Source: an uncultured Chryseobacterium sp. (GTDB lineage Bacteria > Bacteroidota > Bacteroidia > Flavobacteriales > Weeksellaceae). Taken from it: a stretch of 64,000 bases of DNA. The stretch is taken from assembly GCA_913774355.1 (NCBI GenBank), contig CAJYGB010000017.1, positions 1 through 64,000 on the forward strand, read 5' to 3'. The notes under the pieces were generated by a model. That model saw only the letters and a program-made list of their open reading frames with translations, searched no databases and was not told the origin of the DNA. Shown here in pieces: positions 50,989-61,030 of this stretch. The translations under genes were made by a program, and so were the position numbers. Position 1 is the stretch's first letter. Each line of letters begins with the position of its first letter.

Positions 50989-51636
50989 TTACTTCTTTTC
51001 CGGAAAAATATTATTTCCGGCAGGAACTGGATTGTTGATTGTCAGAAACAGGCTCTTGCTGATCTCTTTCTTTGAAGTATAAACAACATCGCATACATTG
51101 CTGGTGAGGGTATAGCTTCCTTTATTGATGACCATGAAATTTTCATTCTTAGCGGGAACGGCTAGGTTATAAAAGCTTTTTCCCTGGATCCTTACGATCA
51201 TGTTGCAGTCTGATTGATTCTTGAGTAGCAGAATGACTTCTTTGCTGCTGATATCCTCATTGAACATGGCATTAAGAAGCTTTACTGTCTTTTCAGAATG
51301 TTCTTTGCTGGTTGAGGCAATGAGCTGCTTAAATTCTTCTGCTTCTGCTGAATTCGAGTTTTTTAGAAGATGGCCCGGGATTTCTGAAATAACAGGACGG
51401 GCTTCCATAGGATGAGCCGTCTTACTTCCTTTGGTCCATTCTGAATTTTTCAGGGCAATAAGCTTTGGCTTCAGAACACTTCTTCTGGGATCGTCGGGGT
51501 GGGATGTTTCCAGGAATCTTTCGATTTCAGCGATATTTTTGCTTTCGAGAATATTTGGGGAATGGACATTCTCATGAGCAGTACGGCAGGATATGGCAAT
51601 AGCACATAACGCCAGAAATAGGGTAATTTTTTTCAT
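50989..51636 (-). CDS. Lipoprotein of the DUF6759-like family
   Basis: A 215-residue lipoprotein (IAISC, Cys17). The N-terminal region has SKNIAEIERFLETSHPDDPR followed by RSVLKPKLIALKNSEW; the C-terminal domain has KEVILLLKNQSDCNMIVRIQ, FMVINKGSYTLTSNVCDVVY and SKKEISKSLFLTINNP. It is paralogous to the product at 52544-53329, sharing the N-terminal HPDDPRRSVLKP and the C-terminal domain. The function is unknown. It is downstream of trmB in the same direction, 33 nt before the shorter family member. Confidence 0.8.
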   Translation of the reverse strand: MKKITLFLALCAIAISCRTAHENVHSPNILESKNIAEIERFLETSHPDDPRRSVLKPKLIALKNSEWTKGSKTAHPMEARPVISEIPGHLLKNSNSAEAEEFKQLIASTSKEHSEKTVKLLNAMFNEDISSKEVILLLKNQSDCNMIVRIQGKSFYNLAVPAKNENFMVINKGSYTLTSNVCDVVYTSKKEISKSLFLTINNPVPAGNNIFPEKK

Positions 51637-51783
51637 GATACAGTTTGTGTTTATATGACGATAAAAGGATGTACTTTGTTACAGCCTGCTATCAAAGAAA
51701 ATGAAATAAAGTTTACTTAAAAAATTACCGCTGAATGTGTTAAAGTTCTCGAAATAAATGTGTTTTTCATCATGTTTTTTTAT

Positions 51784-52461
51784 TTAATTAATTTTGAATT
51801 TAATGTAGGTAATTGTTTTTCCTTTTGCCGAAAACAATTCTTCGTAATAGGTTCGGATGTCTTTCAGGTGAGGCGTATCCGGATTGTATTCCACGGCGCC
51901 GTAAATGTCGTGATGAGCCGTCAGGATTTCATAGCCTGCTCCCTGAAGGTATCCTAAAGTATATCCATGAAGGAACTCCGAATCCGTTTTAAGGTGAATG
52001 ATCCCACCTGGTTTCAGGAACTTTTTATATCGGTTTAAAAAATCCGGGTGGGTAAGCCTGTGTTTGGTCCGCTTATATTTGATCTGCGGATCCGGGAAGG
52101 TAATCCAGATTTCGTCCACTTCATTTTCACCGAAGAAATAATCCACCAGTTCAATCTGGGTTCTTAGGAAAGCAACATTTTTCATTCCGTTTTCAACAGC
52201 CTCTTTTGCCCCGAACCAGAATCTTGCCCCTTTAATGTCTATTCCTATAAAGTTCTTTTCCGGGAACGCTTTGGCAAGACCTACGGTGTATTCTCCCTTT
52301 CCGCATCCAAGCTCCAGAACGATAGGATTTTCATTTTTGAAGAAATCCTGTCTCCATTTTCCTTTAAGATCAAAACCATTCAGAGCTTCTTCTCTTGTCG
52401 GCTGGATTACGTTTGGTAATGTTTTGTTTTCGGCGAATCTTGCTAATTTATTTTTACCCAT
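51784..52461 (-). CDS. trmB: tRNA (guanine-N7-)-methyltransferase
   Basis: A 225-residue SAM-dependent methyltransferase that makes m7G46 in tRNA. The SAM loop is VLELGCGKGEYTVGLAKAF at about residue 50, followed by NFIGIDIKGARFWFGAKEA. The family-specific block is DEIWITFPDPQIKYKRTKHR, then LTHPDFLNRYKKFLKPGGII. It is a housekeeping gene standing between two members of the lipoprotein family, with a -7 element 20 nt upstream. Confidence 0.97.
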   Translation of the reverse strand: MGKNKLARFAENKTLPNVIQPTREEALNGFDLKGKWRQDFFKNENPIVLELGCGKGEYTVGLAKAFPEKNFIGIDIKGARFWFGAKEAVENGMKNVAFLRTQIELVDYFFGENEVDEIWITFPDPQIKYKRTKHRLTHPDFLNRYKKFLKPGGIIHLKTDSEFLHGYTLGYLQGAGYEILTAHHDIYGAVEYNPDTPHLKDIRTYYEELFSAKGKTITYIKFKIN

Positions 52462-52481
52462 GAGAAATTTATAAAATCCCG

Positions 52482-52489
52482 CAAAAATA
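52482..52489 (-). promoter_or_regulatory. -7 promoter element of trmB
   Basis: Minus strand TATTTTTG (TAnnTTTG), ending 20 nt before the ATG at 52461. Confidence 0.5.
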
Positions 52490-52543
52490 ATGAATTTTAC
52501 GCAAATGCCTCTTTTTTAGAGCTAAAAATAAGACCAGCCGGTT

Positions 52544-53329
52544 TTATTTCTTCGCAGAACTTCCCAAAGCAACCATAAGAGGTTTCTGTATGGTTTTCTG
52601 GGAGGCATACTGCGCACCGCAGACAATACTGGTAAAGAGATAATCTCCCTTCTCGACAACGATGGAATTGTCGCCGTGGGAAGGTACGGGAAGCCTGTAT
52701 TTCGTGGTGCCTACTCCCTCTATTCTTACGATGATGTTACAGTCGGATTTGTTTTCGATCATGACGATGCATTCTTTCGCATTCGGGTCATTATCAAAAA
52801 GTGAATTTAAGATCTTTACGGTTTTGTTTTTATGTTCAGAAGGGTTTTCTGCCATCAGCATATTGAATTCCGATGCCTCGGCATCCGGAATTGCTGCAAC
52901 CGTTGTTGTCGTAACGGCAGCGGCGGCAACATATACATTTTTCGGATTACTTGGCGTGTACACTACGGCAGCCTGGCCCACCTGTAATTCTTTCTGGTAT
53001 TTCGCAATCTGCTTCTGCTTGATGATGGCATTCATTTCATCAAAGGATATTTTCGTGGAAGGACGCCTTTTCAGCATAGCCAGCCAGTCCTGCATCTGCT
53101 TTACTTTGGTGTCTCCGGGCTTGGCATCTTTAATGTATTCTTTCATCATTTCCATCACCCGCGGCTTCAGTACACTTCTTCTCGGATCATCCGGATGGGC
53201 ATCCCTCAGGAAGGCATTGATTTCGTAAATGCTTTTGCTCTTTAAAATGTTACTGTAATCTTTCCCTCTTGATTGTGCAGAAAGATTAATGCAAAGAATG
53301 GCAGTGAAAAATATAAGCAATTTATTCAT
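52544..53329 (-). CDS. Secreted protein of the DUF6759-like family (long member)
   Basis: A 261-residue protein with a signal peptide ending in INLSAQ, not a lipoprotein. It has the N-terminal SIYEINAFLRDAHPDDPRRS, a linker rich in Lys and Ala (YTPSNPKNVYVAAAAVTTTT) and the C-terminal domain shared with the two proteins at 50500 and 50989 (CIVMIENKSDCNIIVRIEGV; GDYLFTSIVCGAQYASQKTI). The three genes are probably tandem duplicates, with trmB between the second and third. The function is unknown. Confidence 0.8.
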   Translation of the reverse strand: MNKLLIFFTAILCINLSAQSRGKDYSNILKSKSIYEINAFLRDAHPDDPRRSVLKPRVMEMMKEYIKDAKPGDTKVKQMQDWLAMLKRRPSTKISFDEMNAIIKQKQIAKYQKELQVGQAAVVYTPSNPKNVYVAAAAVTTTTVAAIPDAEASEFNMLMAENPSEHKNKTVKILNSLFDNDPNAKECIVMIENKSDCNIIVRIEGVGTTKYRLPVPSHGDNSIVVEKGDYLFTSIVCGAQYASQKTIQKPLMVALGSSAKK

Positions 53330-53525
53330 TTACTAATATTTAGGATTAAAAAAGACAATATCAATTTCTCTCTTTAATTAAGGTTATCGGCGGATAAAAC
53401 GCTGGTGTTGATCAAGCTGTCGCATGGCACACTTTAATTTTTGCTAAAATTAAACATTATTTGAATAAAACAAAAAATGTATACCGCGAATTTGCAATAT
53501 ACATTTTTTATAGACGTTATCTGAA

Positions 53526-54314
53526 TTATTTTATAATATCCTGAAGATGAGAATTTCTCAGTCTCCTCTGGTAAATCGGCAGGTACTTTTCTATCGGAAT
53601 TTTTACCGCTTCAAAATTGCCTGCAAGCACGTACGGCTCAATATTTTCCGAGGTATATACAAACTGAAGGAAATTATCGATCAGATTTTCAGGAATTTTG
53701 AACCTTGTGAAGTAATCCTTTCCCAGGTAATTTTTGATCTGGGTAATGGAGCTGTTCATTTTTTCGTACGCTACATACCGTTGTTTTTTCTTTCGTTCTC
53801 CGGAAAGAATATCATAAATGCTTTCCAGACTGAATGTGAGTCCGCCGTCACGTAACCCTGCCACCGGCAGCTGCGGAGGGGTGCCATCGCCTTTCGGCTC
53901 CGGAAGACCGATTACTTTTTTAATGGCCAGTGCTTTGTCTTCTTTCCGGATCGAATTGATATCGTACCTTAAGTTTCCGGTAGGCCTGAAACGGCTGATT
54001 ACCACCTCCTGAATATCATGATAGGCAATTTTCAGTTCCACTAAATTTTTCTGATCAATCATTTGTGGCGTCAGCTTAATATCTTTCCTTTCGGTTACAA
54101 TGGAAGTAAAACGGATCACGTCACCCGGGTTTGCCGAAATCGAAAAATCACCGTTGTAATCACTCAGAACTGTCTTAAGCGTTGAAAGATTGGTAACATA
54201 AATCTGGTTGAGATACAATACGGAATTATCTTTCAGGAATACTTCGCCGGAATATGACTGTGCGTTAATTTTTGCCAGAAAAACCAACAGCAATAAGGTA
54301 AATAGTTTATTCAT
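53526..54314 (-). CDS. Secreted carboxypeptidase-regulatory-like protein
   Basis: The Met at 54314 (MNKLFTLLLLVFLAKINAQ) is used; the upstream Met at 54326 would overlap the -7 promoter box. The 262-residue protein has a Ig-like carboxypeptidase-regulatory-type domain at about 20-110 (SYSGEVFLKDNSVLYLNQIY; GDFSISANPGDVIRFTSIVT), then a mostly helical part (DKALAIKKVIGLPEPKGDGT; SLESIYDILSGERKKKQRYV; ENLIDNFLQFVYTSENIEPY). This type is common in Bacteroidota as an envelope protein of unknown role. Monocistronic. Confidence 0.82.
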   Translation of the reverse strand: MNKLFTLLLLVFLAKINAQSYSGEVFLKDNSVLYLNQIYVTNLSTLKTVLSDYNGDFSISANPGDVIRFTSIVTERKDIKLTPQMIDQKNLVELKIAYHDIQEVVISRFRPTGNLRYDINSIRKEDKALAIKKVIGLPEPKGDGTPPQLPVAGLRDGGLTFSLESIYDILSGERKKKQRYVAYEKMNSSITQIKNYLGKDYFTRFKIPENLIDNFLQFVYTSENIEPYVLAGNFEAVKIPIEKYLPIYQRRLRNSHLQDIIK

Positions 54315-54323
54315 ACAATACTG

Positions 54324-54331
54324 CAAAATTA
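54324..54331 (-). promoter_or_regulatory. -7 promoter element of the carboxypeptidase-regulatory-like gene
   Basis: Minus strand TAATTTTG (TAnnTTTG), only 9 nt before the ATG at 54314, so the leader would be about 6 nt. Confidence 0.6.
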
Positions 54332-54478
54332 CACAGAAATTGTCCTAATTCGTACCTGTTTTCACTTTGTAAGCAGGTTAAAGTTATATTAAACTTTAAT
54401 TCAAAACTGTTAATGAATGTTATAACGTTCTGATTTAATTAGAATCCACAGCTGACCACCTTACATTCATGGTTATGA

Positions 54479-57400
54479 TTAATAATTTTTTACCAGCAGC
54501 CAGCTTGTATATTTCACTGTTGTTGATCCTCCGAATTCCGTCCAGCTGACGAAATACCAGTACGTTGCCGTATTTACGGGGCGTCCGGCTATTTTTCCGT
54601 CCCAGGTAAATTTATTGGAATTAGAGCCCCGGAAAACCTCTGCACCATACCGGTCGAAAATCCGGAATATGATATTTTCATTATTCATTAATGCAGAATA
54701 GTCAATCGCATCGTTGTAGCCGTCCAGATTCGGGGTAATGGTGTTGATCAGGTTGATGATTACAAATGGTCTGGTTGCTTCCTCGCATCTGTTGGAGTCT
54801 CGTACGTGAGCAACATGATTTCCGCGCGGTACATTATAGAAAACATTGGAACTCTGCCAGGTTATACCGTCCACGGAATATTCATATGGTGGAGTCCCGC
54901 CGCTTGCCCCGATGGTTACGGTACTCCCGTTAATTTCGATCAGGGTAATCACCGGAAGGGTAGATTCCGTAACGTCTACCGTTTGCCGGTATGTACATCC
55001 GTCAAAAGTAAGATCTACATAATAAGCTCCGGAAGAAACGTTGGAGATAGACTGCGTTGTAGCTCCCGTACTCCAATGGTAGCTGTCGAAGCCAGGTCCT
55101 GCATCCAGGCTTGTTAAAGTGTTGGGGCAGATAATCTTATTGCTTAATACCGCAGAATGTTTCGGGATTTTAATGGTTACGGTGATGGATGCAATATTGG
55201 GGCATACTCCTGATTTCTGAAATCTTATGTAAATGGTGGTGGTGCCGGTTATATTCATAGGGCTCGTAAGCACTCCCGTATTGTTTTGGGCGTCCGGTAA
55301 AGTAGGATGGAAGGTTACCGTTACCTGTGGATCGGTTGTAAACTGGTTGATGAAAGACAGCAGGTCAATCGATTTGGTCCCGTCCAGATCATCATCACAC
55401 ATCGTCACGGTATGAGTGGTTTTAAGCAGCGGAATTCTGGAACCGATCGTAAAAGTAAGAGGTTTAATGACAGGCGGGCATCCGTCCGGAGATTCCACAC
55501 GGATATAAATTGTCGTTGTCGCCGTGTAAGACCAGTTATTAGGCAGCGTATTCGTGCTTCCAAGATTGGCCTCCGTAAGGTTTGCATAATATCTTACATT
55601 GGTAAAATAAGAAGGGTTGCTCAATACGATAGGGGTAATGTCTGATAGCGTCACATTCACCGTACCGTCAAGATTATCATCACAGAAAGTTCCCGTATAA
55701 TTGCTGAGTACATTTGCGAAAGGGTATAAGTTAAGGGTAATCTGTGCAATCTCCTTACAGCCGATATTATTTTTTACGACTGCGTAAACCACGGTTCCGT
55801 TAGCTGCATTATAGGTGCCGGGAGTTGTAATGGCTGTTCCGGCAGTTTCATTCTGAGCATTCAGCAAAGACGTGTAATAGGTGATCGTTACCTGAGAATT
55901 GCCGGTAACATTCGCGGCGGTTAAATTGAATGTTCCCTGTCCTGAGGCGTTGTCACAGGCTTTAAGTACTGCATTATTCACCGTAAGAACCTGGATATTG
56001 ATGGTTACCGTTACTGTTTCGCAATCGGGAAAATCAGGATTGTTTCCGCAGAATGTATAAGTGAATGTATCCGTACCGGTAGTTCCGGGATTGGTAACCG
56101 TGTAAGTGATGACCCCGGTAGTGGGGTTTACAGCGGCTGTTCCCAGTGTTGGTGCGGTAAGGATGGCTACCGTAGAAGGTACCGGTGTCTGGCTTGAGCT
56201 CGTAAACGTTGGAGTAATGGTTTTGGTAGTGCAGACTCCATAGGTTGTACTGGTAAGTTTTGTACAGTTCAATACTTTAAACTGTTCTGTGACCAAAGGG
56301 GCACAGCTTCCCATGGTTACGGAACAGGTGTAATAACCCGGCTGGGTCGGGGTGATCGATGAACCGGTAGCTCCCGGAATCAGTACCCCGCCGATATACC
56401 ATTGGTAAGTATCGTAAATAATAGGATCTACGGTAAGTACAATTCCCGGGATACAGCTTCCTCCTGATGTCAGGATAACAGGCTGTGTGGGAAATCCGGC
56501 AAAAAAACCGCCGTAGCCGACAGCATCACTTCCTGCATTGATTCCGGCCGTAATGGCTTTTGATGAATTAACGGTAATTGTTCCTGTAATATTCGGGATG
56601 CCATAAGTTACCCAGTTATTTGTTCCGGTCATATCAAAAGGACCGGTAGCAGCAGGGGGAACAGTTCCGTTTACCGTTACAACGGCGCCTCTTTCGGTAA
56701 TCAGGTTCAGCTTTGTAGGAATATTCAAAATCCCATTTGGATTTCCTTGGGAATAAACAAAATTCTCATTGATAAGACCAAGCTCATTGATCTGTTTCGG
56801 AAGGTAGCAGTTGAGCGCAGGAATAAAATTAAAACCACCTGTGGCTACTTCATCTCCTGCAGTGCCATTACCGGCAAGCACCTGATAAATGTAAGCGTTT
56901 TTGGTAGTCCTAATGTAAAGGTTATAATGCCCGTTCCCCTGAAGCTGGTACTTCGTACCGGGAATCATAAAATATTGCCCGATATTTAAAACGGCAATGG
57001 GTGCGGTTTCGTTGTTGACCCGGACTTCCGTATTGTTCTCAGTGGCAATGACAAGGGCTCCTTCCATATTGGCTCCTATGCTTCCGTTGCCTTTTACAAG
57101 AGCAAATTCATTTCCGAGTCTTTCTACAGGAACGGCCTGATCCATCAGGATATCAGAACTAAAAGGAAGGTTGCCCGCGTACTGTCCGTTAAAGTTTCCG
57201 TTGGTTACATTTATGTTTTTATTGGTCACGATCTTGGCTCCGATGAACCCGTCGAAATTTCCGGTATTGCTTCCTATCCCGTCAATAATATACGACTGTC
57301 CTTTGTTCAAAGTAAATGTCATGGTGGGGGTAGTAGCTCCTGTCGTTCCGTTTGAAAATTGTACGGTGGGCTTATATCCCGAAACGGTAACGGTGGTGTT

Positions 57401-57880
57401 ATCATCCGTTGCTAGAATACTCGTCATAAAATTCAGGATCGAATTGTTAACAGTAATGGGAGCAGCGGCTGCATAGAACAGTTTTCCGGTAGAGGGTATC
57501 CCTTTGGAAGTTATAATTTCGGCATGATTGAAAACCGAAAACCGTAAGTTGGCATAGAAGGGAAATTCCGCTTTTACATAAATCCCCTTTGTGGTTGGCG
57601 TAAAAAGATCAGTTTGCTGGGTTGTAATGATATAATCCCGTAAAATGTCCACTTTCTGAGGATTTCCTTTGCTGATGGTTGCTGTTGCAATTAATATATT
57701 GTTATTGTAAATGCTTACCGGAAAAGGTGTTGTACGGTTGGTGGAAAGGTATAATTTCTGATAAGGATTGGGATTTCCCGTTCTGTCTACCATGGGGGCA
57801 AACCAATGTTCCCTATCCAGCTGAGCAAATGTAAAGGTGAAAAAATAAAATACAAATAAAAGGGATAGAATTTTCTTCAT
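54479..57880 (-). CDS. Giant secreted adhesin-like protein with T9SS type B domain (paralogue 3)
   Basis: A 1133-residue protein with a signal peptide (cleavage near TFAQ). The N-terminal part (about 30-480) is of the IgGFc-binding type: LDREHWFAPMVDRTGNPNPY, TDDNTTVTVSGYKPTVQF, LNKGQSYIIDGIGSNTGN, DQAVPVERLGNEFALVKG and NTEVRVN. Then follow Ig-like and cadherin-like modules (TDTFTYTFCGNNPDFPDCET) and several repeats with NVRYYANLTEANLG-type segments. The end has LDAGPGFDSYHWSTGATTQS, a SprB-like stretch and the gliding-motility C-terminal domain (INTITPNLDGYNDAIDYSAL...LLVKNY), which directs it through the type IX secretion system. It is likely a surface adhesin or matrix component. It has its own -7 element. 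Confidence 0.92.
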   Translation of the reverse strand: MKKILSLLFVFYFFTFTFAQLDREHWFAPMVDRTGNPNPYQKLYLSTNRTTPFPVSIYNNNILIATATISKGNPQKVDILRDYIITTQQTDLFTPTTKGIYVKAEFPFYANLRFSVFNHAEIITSKGIPSTGKLFYAAAAPITVNNSILNFMTSILATDDNTTVTVSGYKPTVQFSNGTTGATTPTMTFTLNKGQSYIIDGIGSNTGNFDGFIGAKIVTNKNINVTNGNFNGQYAGNLPFSSDILMDQAVPVERLGNEFALVKGNGSIGANMEGALVIATENNTEVRVNNETAPIAVLNIGQYFMIPGTKYQLQGNGHYNLYIRTTKNAYIYQVLAGNGTAGDEVATGGFNFIPALNCYLPKQINELGLINENFVYSQGNPNGILNIPTKLNLITERGAVVTVNGTVPPAATGPFDMTGTNNWVTYGIPNITGTITVNSSKAITAGINAGSDAVGYGGFFAGFPTQPVILTSGGSCIPGIVLTVDPIIYDTYQWYIGGVLIPGATGSSITPTQPGYYTCSVTMGSCAPLVTEQFKVLNCTKLTSTTYGVCTTKTITPTFTSSSQTPVPSTVAILTAPTLGTAAVNPTTGVITYTVTNPGTTGTDTFTYTFCGNNPDFPDCETVTVTINIQVLTVNNAVLKACDNASGQGTFNLTAANVTGNSQVTITYYTSLLNAQNETAGTAITTPGTYNAANGTVVYAVVKNNIGCKEIAQITLNLYPFANVLSNYTGTFCDDNLDGTVNVTLSDITPIVLSNPSYFTNVRYYANLTEANLGSTNTLPNNWSYTATTTIYIRVESPDGCPPVIKPLTFTIGSRIPLLKTTHTVTMCDDDLDGTKSIDLLSFINQFTTDPQVTVTFHPTLPDAQNNTGVLTSPMNITGTTTIYIRFQKSGVCPNIASITVTIKIPKHSAVLSNKIICPNTLTSLDAGPGFDSYHWSTGATTQSISNVSSGAYYVDLTFDGCTYRQTVDVTESTLPVITLIEINGSTVTIGASGGTPPYEYSVDGITWQSSNVFYNVPRGNHVAHVRDSNRCEEATRPFVIINLINTITPNLDGYNDAIDYSALMNNENIIFRIFDRYGAEVFRGSNSNKFTWDGKIAGRPVNTATYWYFVSWTEFGGSTTVKYTSWLLVKNY

Positions 57881-57898
57881 TTAAGTTGCCTTTTAACA

Positions 57899-57906
57899 CA
57901 AATTTA
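57899..57906 (-). promoter_or_regulatory. -7 promoter element of the 1133-residue adhesin gene
   Basis: Minus strand TAAATTTG (TAnnTTTG), 18 nt before the ATG at 57880. Confidence 0.5.
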
Positions 57907-58112
57907 ATAATAAAAAGGATTATCCTGTTAAAAAATTAATAAAAACCCGCTAATTTCACATCATGAGTATCAGCATTTTATAATTTCCATTTTTTCCGGA
58001 ATGTATATCTTTAATTTACAGCTCTGCCATTACCGTATCCAGCGGAATGCGCTCTGTCAATTCAGGTCATGCAGGATTTGTAAAGCCCGGTTATTTCAGA
58101 ATGAGGCAAAAA

Positions 58113-58137
58113 AAAGCACAGCCTTACACTGTGCTTT
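58113..58137 (-). terminator. Terminator of the 949-residue adhesin gene
   Basis: AAAGCACAG (58113-58121) and CTGTGCTTT (58129-58137) pair, with a run of Ts on the minus strand after the stem (AAAAAAA at about 58108-58114 on the plus strand). Confidence 0.88.
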
Positions 58138-58158
58138 GATTATAGATTACCAATGATA

Positions 58159-61008
58159 TTAATCTCTGTTTTTAACGACAATCCAGCCTGAATATTTTAT
58201 TGGAGTCTGTTTGCTGTTCGGCTCGTTCCAGCTCAGATCAAACCAGTAATTTCCGGTAGGCACCTTTGTGCCTCCTACACTGCCATTCCATTTGTATCCG
58301 TTGGTTTTATTCCCCTGATGCATTTTTGCTCCGTAACGGTCATAAATATTAAATACGAAATTCGGTTTATGGGCCAGTGCCGAATAATCCAGTACGTCAT
58401 TTATTCCGTCTCCGTTTGGTGTAATGATATTGATAAGGTTCGGAACCGTAACTTCTACATCAATAGGATCACAATCGTAAGAATCTTTAAGATAGAATGT
58501 ATTATTTCCTCTCGGAACGTTGGTAAACACATTGGAATCCTGCCATTTGATATTATCGATAGAATACTGGTAAGGGGCTGTTCCTCCTGTCGCATTCACG
58601 GTAACGGTATTGTTTGAAATATCGATACTTGAAATTACCGGTTGCTCGGAAGCATACACTTTTACGGTTTGTTTTGTGACGCATTCTCCCGTTTTAAGTT
58701 CCACCCAGTATGTTCCTACCGTTACATTAGTAATGCTTTGGCTTGTAGCCCCGGTACTCCATTTATAGGATGTGAATCCTGGGCCTGCATCCAGGGTTGT
58801 AGTATCTTCCATACAGATGATCTTATCGTCAAGAAGGCTGGAGTATACAGGAGGAAGCACTACCAGCGTAATTTTAGCTATCCTGAAACATCCGTTTGCA
58901 TTGGCCACTCTTACAAAAACAACTCCGTTAGGAGCAACATAATTTGAAAAATTTAAAATTTGGTTCGTTCCGTTTTGTGCATCTGTAAGAGAGGGATAAT
59001 ATTTTTTTGTGGTTCCCGGCGTATTTGTCACTAAAGCCGTTGTAAGATCAAACTGTGCCATAGCAGGAGTCGCTGTAATGAAACATGATCTTAAAGTCGC
59101 ATCGCTTACATCCGGACTCGCCGAAACCGTGAACGTCAAGGTTACCTGTTCGCAGTCTGTAAATTCAGGATCGTTTCCGCAGAATTTGTAAACAACGGTA
59201 TCCGTTCCTGCAAACCCGAAAGTCGGAGTATAGACAATAACCCCGTTAGGATCAATAGCTGTCGTACCGTTAGTTGGGGGTGTTACAATCGTTACCGTAC
59301 TCGGCACATAGGTTTGGGTAGAATTGGTAAACGAAGGAACTATCGCCTGAAATCCTTCACATACAGTAAGTGCTTTTGTCGTTTGGTTAAGACAGGTAAA
59401 TACTTTAAATACAGGAGTTACAACCGGCGCACAGGTACCCACGACAACCCGTACCGTATAATTACCGGATTGGGTAGGTGTGAAGGTGTTTGAAGTGGCT
59501 CCCGGAATAGGTGTGTTTCCTCTGAACCACTGGTAAGAATCGAACCCGTCGTCTACTTCAAGAATAAGCCCCGGAATACAGTCTCCGGCCTGTTTTGCAA
59601 TAACCGGTATGGAAGAGAAACCTGCAAAATAACCACCATATCCTACAACGCCGCTGCCTCCGGAAATACCGGCTGTGACAGCTTTTGTAGAAGTAATCGT
59701 CATATTCCCGGTGACATTGGGAACGGAGTAGGAAACCCAGTTATTGGTTCCTGTCACATTATAAGGTCCCTGGGCTGGTGTAGGAGTAGCTCCGTTTACC
59801 GTTACTGCAGCTCCTTTTTCCGTAAGAATGTTTAATTTTACACTGTTCGTTGTTGGCGGAAGGATGTTAATCATCCCAATTTCATCAATTTTCCTCGGTA
59901 AATAACAGTTTAACGGTGGAATATAATTAAACCCGATCGTCGCGTTGCTGTTGGCCACCCCGGCTAATAACTGATAAACATATACATTCTTTGTTGTTTT
60001 AATGTACATATTATAATGGCCATTCCCCTGGTCGATGTAATTTGTATTGCTTACTTCATTTACACGGTAACTTTGTCCTTCGTTAAGAACAGCAGCAGGA
60101 GTGGTTCCTGCATTAATGTATACTTCGGTATTGTCTTCCGTTGCCACAATCAGGGCATCTTCCATTCTTTTGCTGATATCTCCGTTTCCTTTTACCACTA
60201 CGAATTCATTTCCAAGCCTGTCAGTGGGTACAGACTGGTCCATAACGGTATCGGATCCGTCATAAAAACCGGTGGTAATAGCAAATTGCCCGTTAAAATT
60301 TCCGTTGGTTACCGAAACCGGTTTGTTGGATACAATTTTGGCACCGATAAATGATTTCTTATTGGCAGCTGTATTTCCGATCCCTTCGATAACATAGGAT
60401 TGCCCTTTGTTTAAGGTAAAAGTGAGCGTAGGATTGGTAGCGCCTGTCCATCCGTTGGTAAATACAATGTTTGGAGAATAGCCGGAAACAGTAACGGTTG
60501 TATTGTCTTCAGTTGCTAAAATTCCTGCTGTGAAATTAAGAATTGCAGAGGAAGCAGATCCTGTTGTGATATTTTCTATCGGTGATACAACGGCATAAAA
60601 TTTTGTACCGATTCCTGCTTTTCCTTTCGATGTAAGAATTTCACCGTGGCTTAATACGGAAAAACGCAGGGTAGCATAATAAGGTTTTGTACCTTTTGTA
60701 TATAATCCTTTATTAACAGGTGTAAAAAGATCCGAATCTGAGGAAGTAATAATTGATGCCAAAGGAACAGGAAATGTCTGTGGATTTCCCTTACTGATAG
60801 TTACCGTACCGATTAGAGCATTATTACTGAATATCTGCACAGGAAACGGAGTTGCGGAGTCCGTCGAAAAATATAAAGCCTGTTGCGGACTGTTGAGAAC
60901 AGGGCTTCTGGCTGCCATAGGAGCAAACCAGTGATCTGTATCCCTTTGTGCAAAGGCTGTATTAATCCCAAAAAGAATCAATACGAACGATAATAAAATT
61001 TTATTCAT
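58159..61008 (-). CDS. Giant secreted adhesin-like protein with T9SS type B domain (paralogue 2)
   Basis: The Met at 61008 (MNKILLSFVLILFGINTAFA) gives 949 residues and a correct signal peptide; an upstream extension to 61092 runs through the promoter and terminator of the neighbour. Same layout as the downstream paralogue: RDTDHWFAPMAARSPVLNSP, TEDNTTVTVSGYSPNIVF, LNKGQSYVIEGIGNTAAN, DQSVPTDRLGNEFVVVKG in the IgGFc-type N-terminal region; CEGFQAIVPSFTNSTQTYVP and the cadherin-like TDTVVYKFCGNDPEFTDCEQ; then MEDTTTLDAGPGFTSYKWST and the terminal INIITPNGDGINDVLDYSAL...IKYSGWIVVKNRD sorting domain. It has fewer internal repeats than paralogue 3. It has its own promoter and terminator, so each copy is transcribed separately. 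Confidence 0.92.
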   Translation of the reverse strand: MNKILLSFVLILFGINTAFAQRDTDHWFAPMAARSPVLNSPQQALYFSTDSATPFPVQIFSNNALIGTVTISKGNPQTFPVPLASIITSSDSDLFTPVNKGLYTKGTKPYYATLRFSVLSHGEILTSKGKAGIGTKFYAVVSPIENITTGSASSAILNFTAGILATEDNTTVTVSGYSPNIVFTNGWTGATNPTLTFTLNKGQSYVIEGIGNTAANKKSFIGAKIVSNKPVSVTNGNFNGQFAITTGFYDGSDTVMDQSVPTDRLGNEFVVVKGNGDISKRMEDALIVATEDNTEVYINAGTTPAAVLNEGQSYRVNEVSNTNYIDQGNGHYNMYIKTTKNVYVYQLLAGVANSNATIGFNYIPPLNCYLPRKIDEIGMINILPPTTNSVKLNILTEKGAAVTVNGATPTPAQGPYNVTGTNNWVSYSVPNVTGNMTITSTKAVTAGISGGSGVVGYGGYFAGFSSIPVIAKQAGDCIPGLILEVDDGFDSYQWFRGNTPIPGATSNTFTPTQSGNYTVRVVVGTCAPVVTPVFKVFTCLNQTTKALTVCEGFQAIVPSFTNSTQTYVPSTVTIVTPPTNGTTAIDPNGVIVYTPTFGFAGTDTVVYKFCGNDPEFTDCEQVTLTFTVSASPDVSDATLRSCFITATPAMAQFDLTTALVTNTPGTTKKYYPSLTDAQNGTNQILNFSNYVAPNGVVFVRVANANGCFRIAKITLVVLPPVYSSLLDDKIICMEDTTTLDAGPGFTSYKWSTGATSQSITNVTVGTYWVELKTGECVTKQTVKVYASEQPVISSIDISNNTVTVNATGGTAPYQYSIDNIKWQDSNVFTNVPRGNNTFYLKDSYDCDPIDVEVTVPNLINIITPNGDGINDVLDYSALAHKPNFVFNIYDRYGAKMHQGNKTNGYKWNGSVGGTKVPTGNYWFDLSWNEPNSKQTPIKYSGWIVVKNRD

Positions 61009-61030
61009 AGTTATGGAATATGGATTTTCA

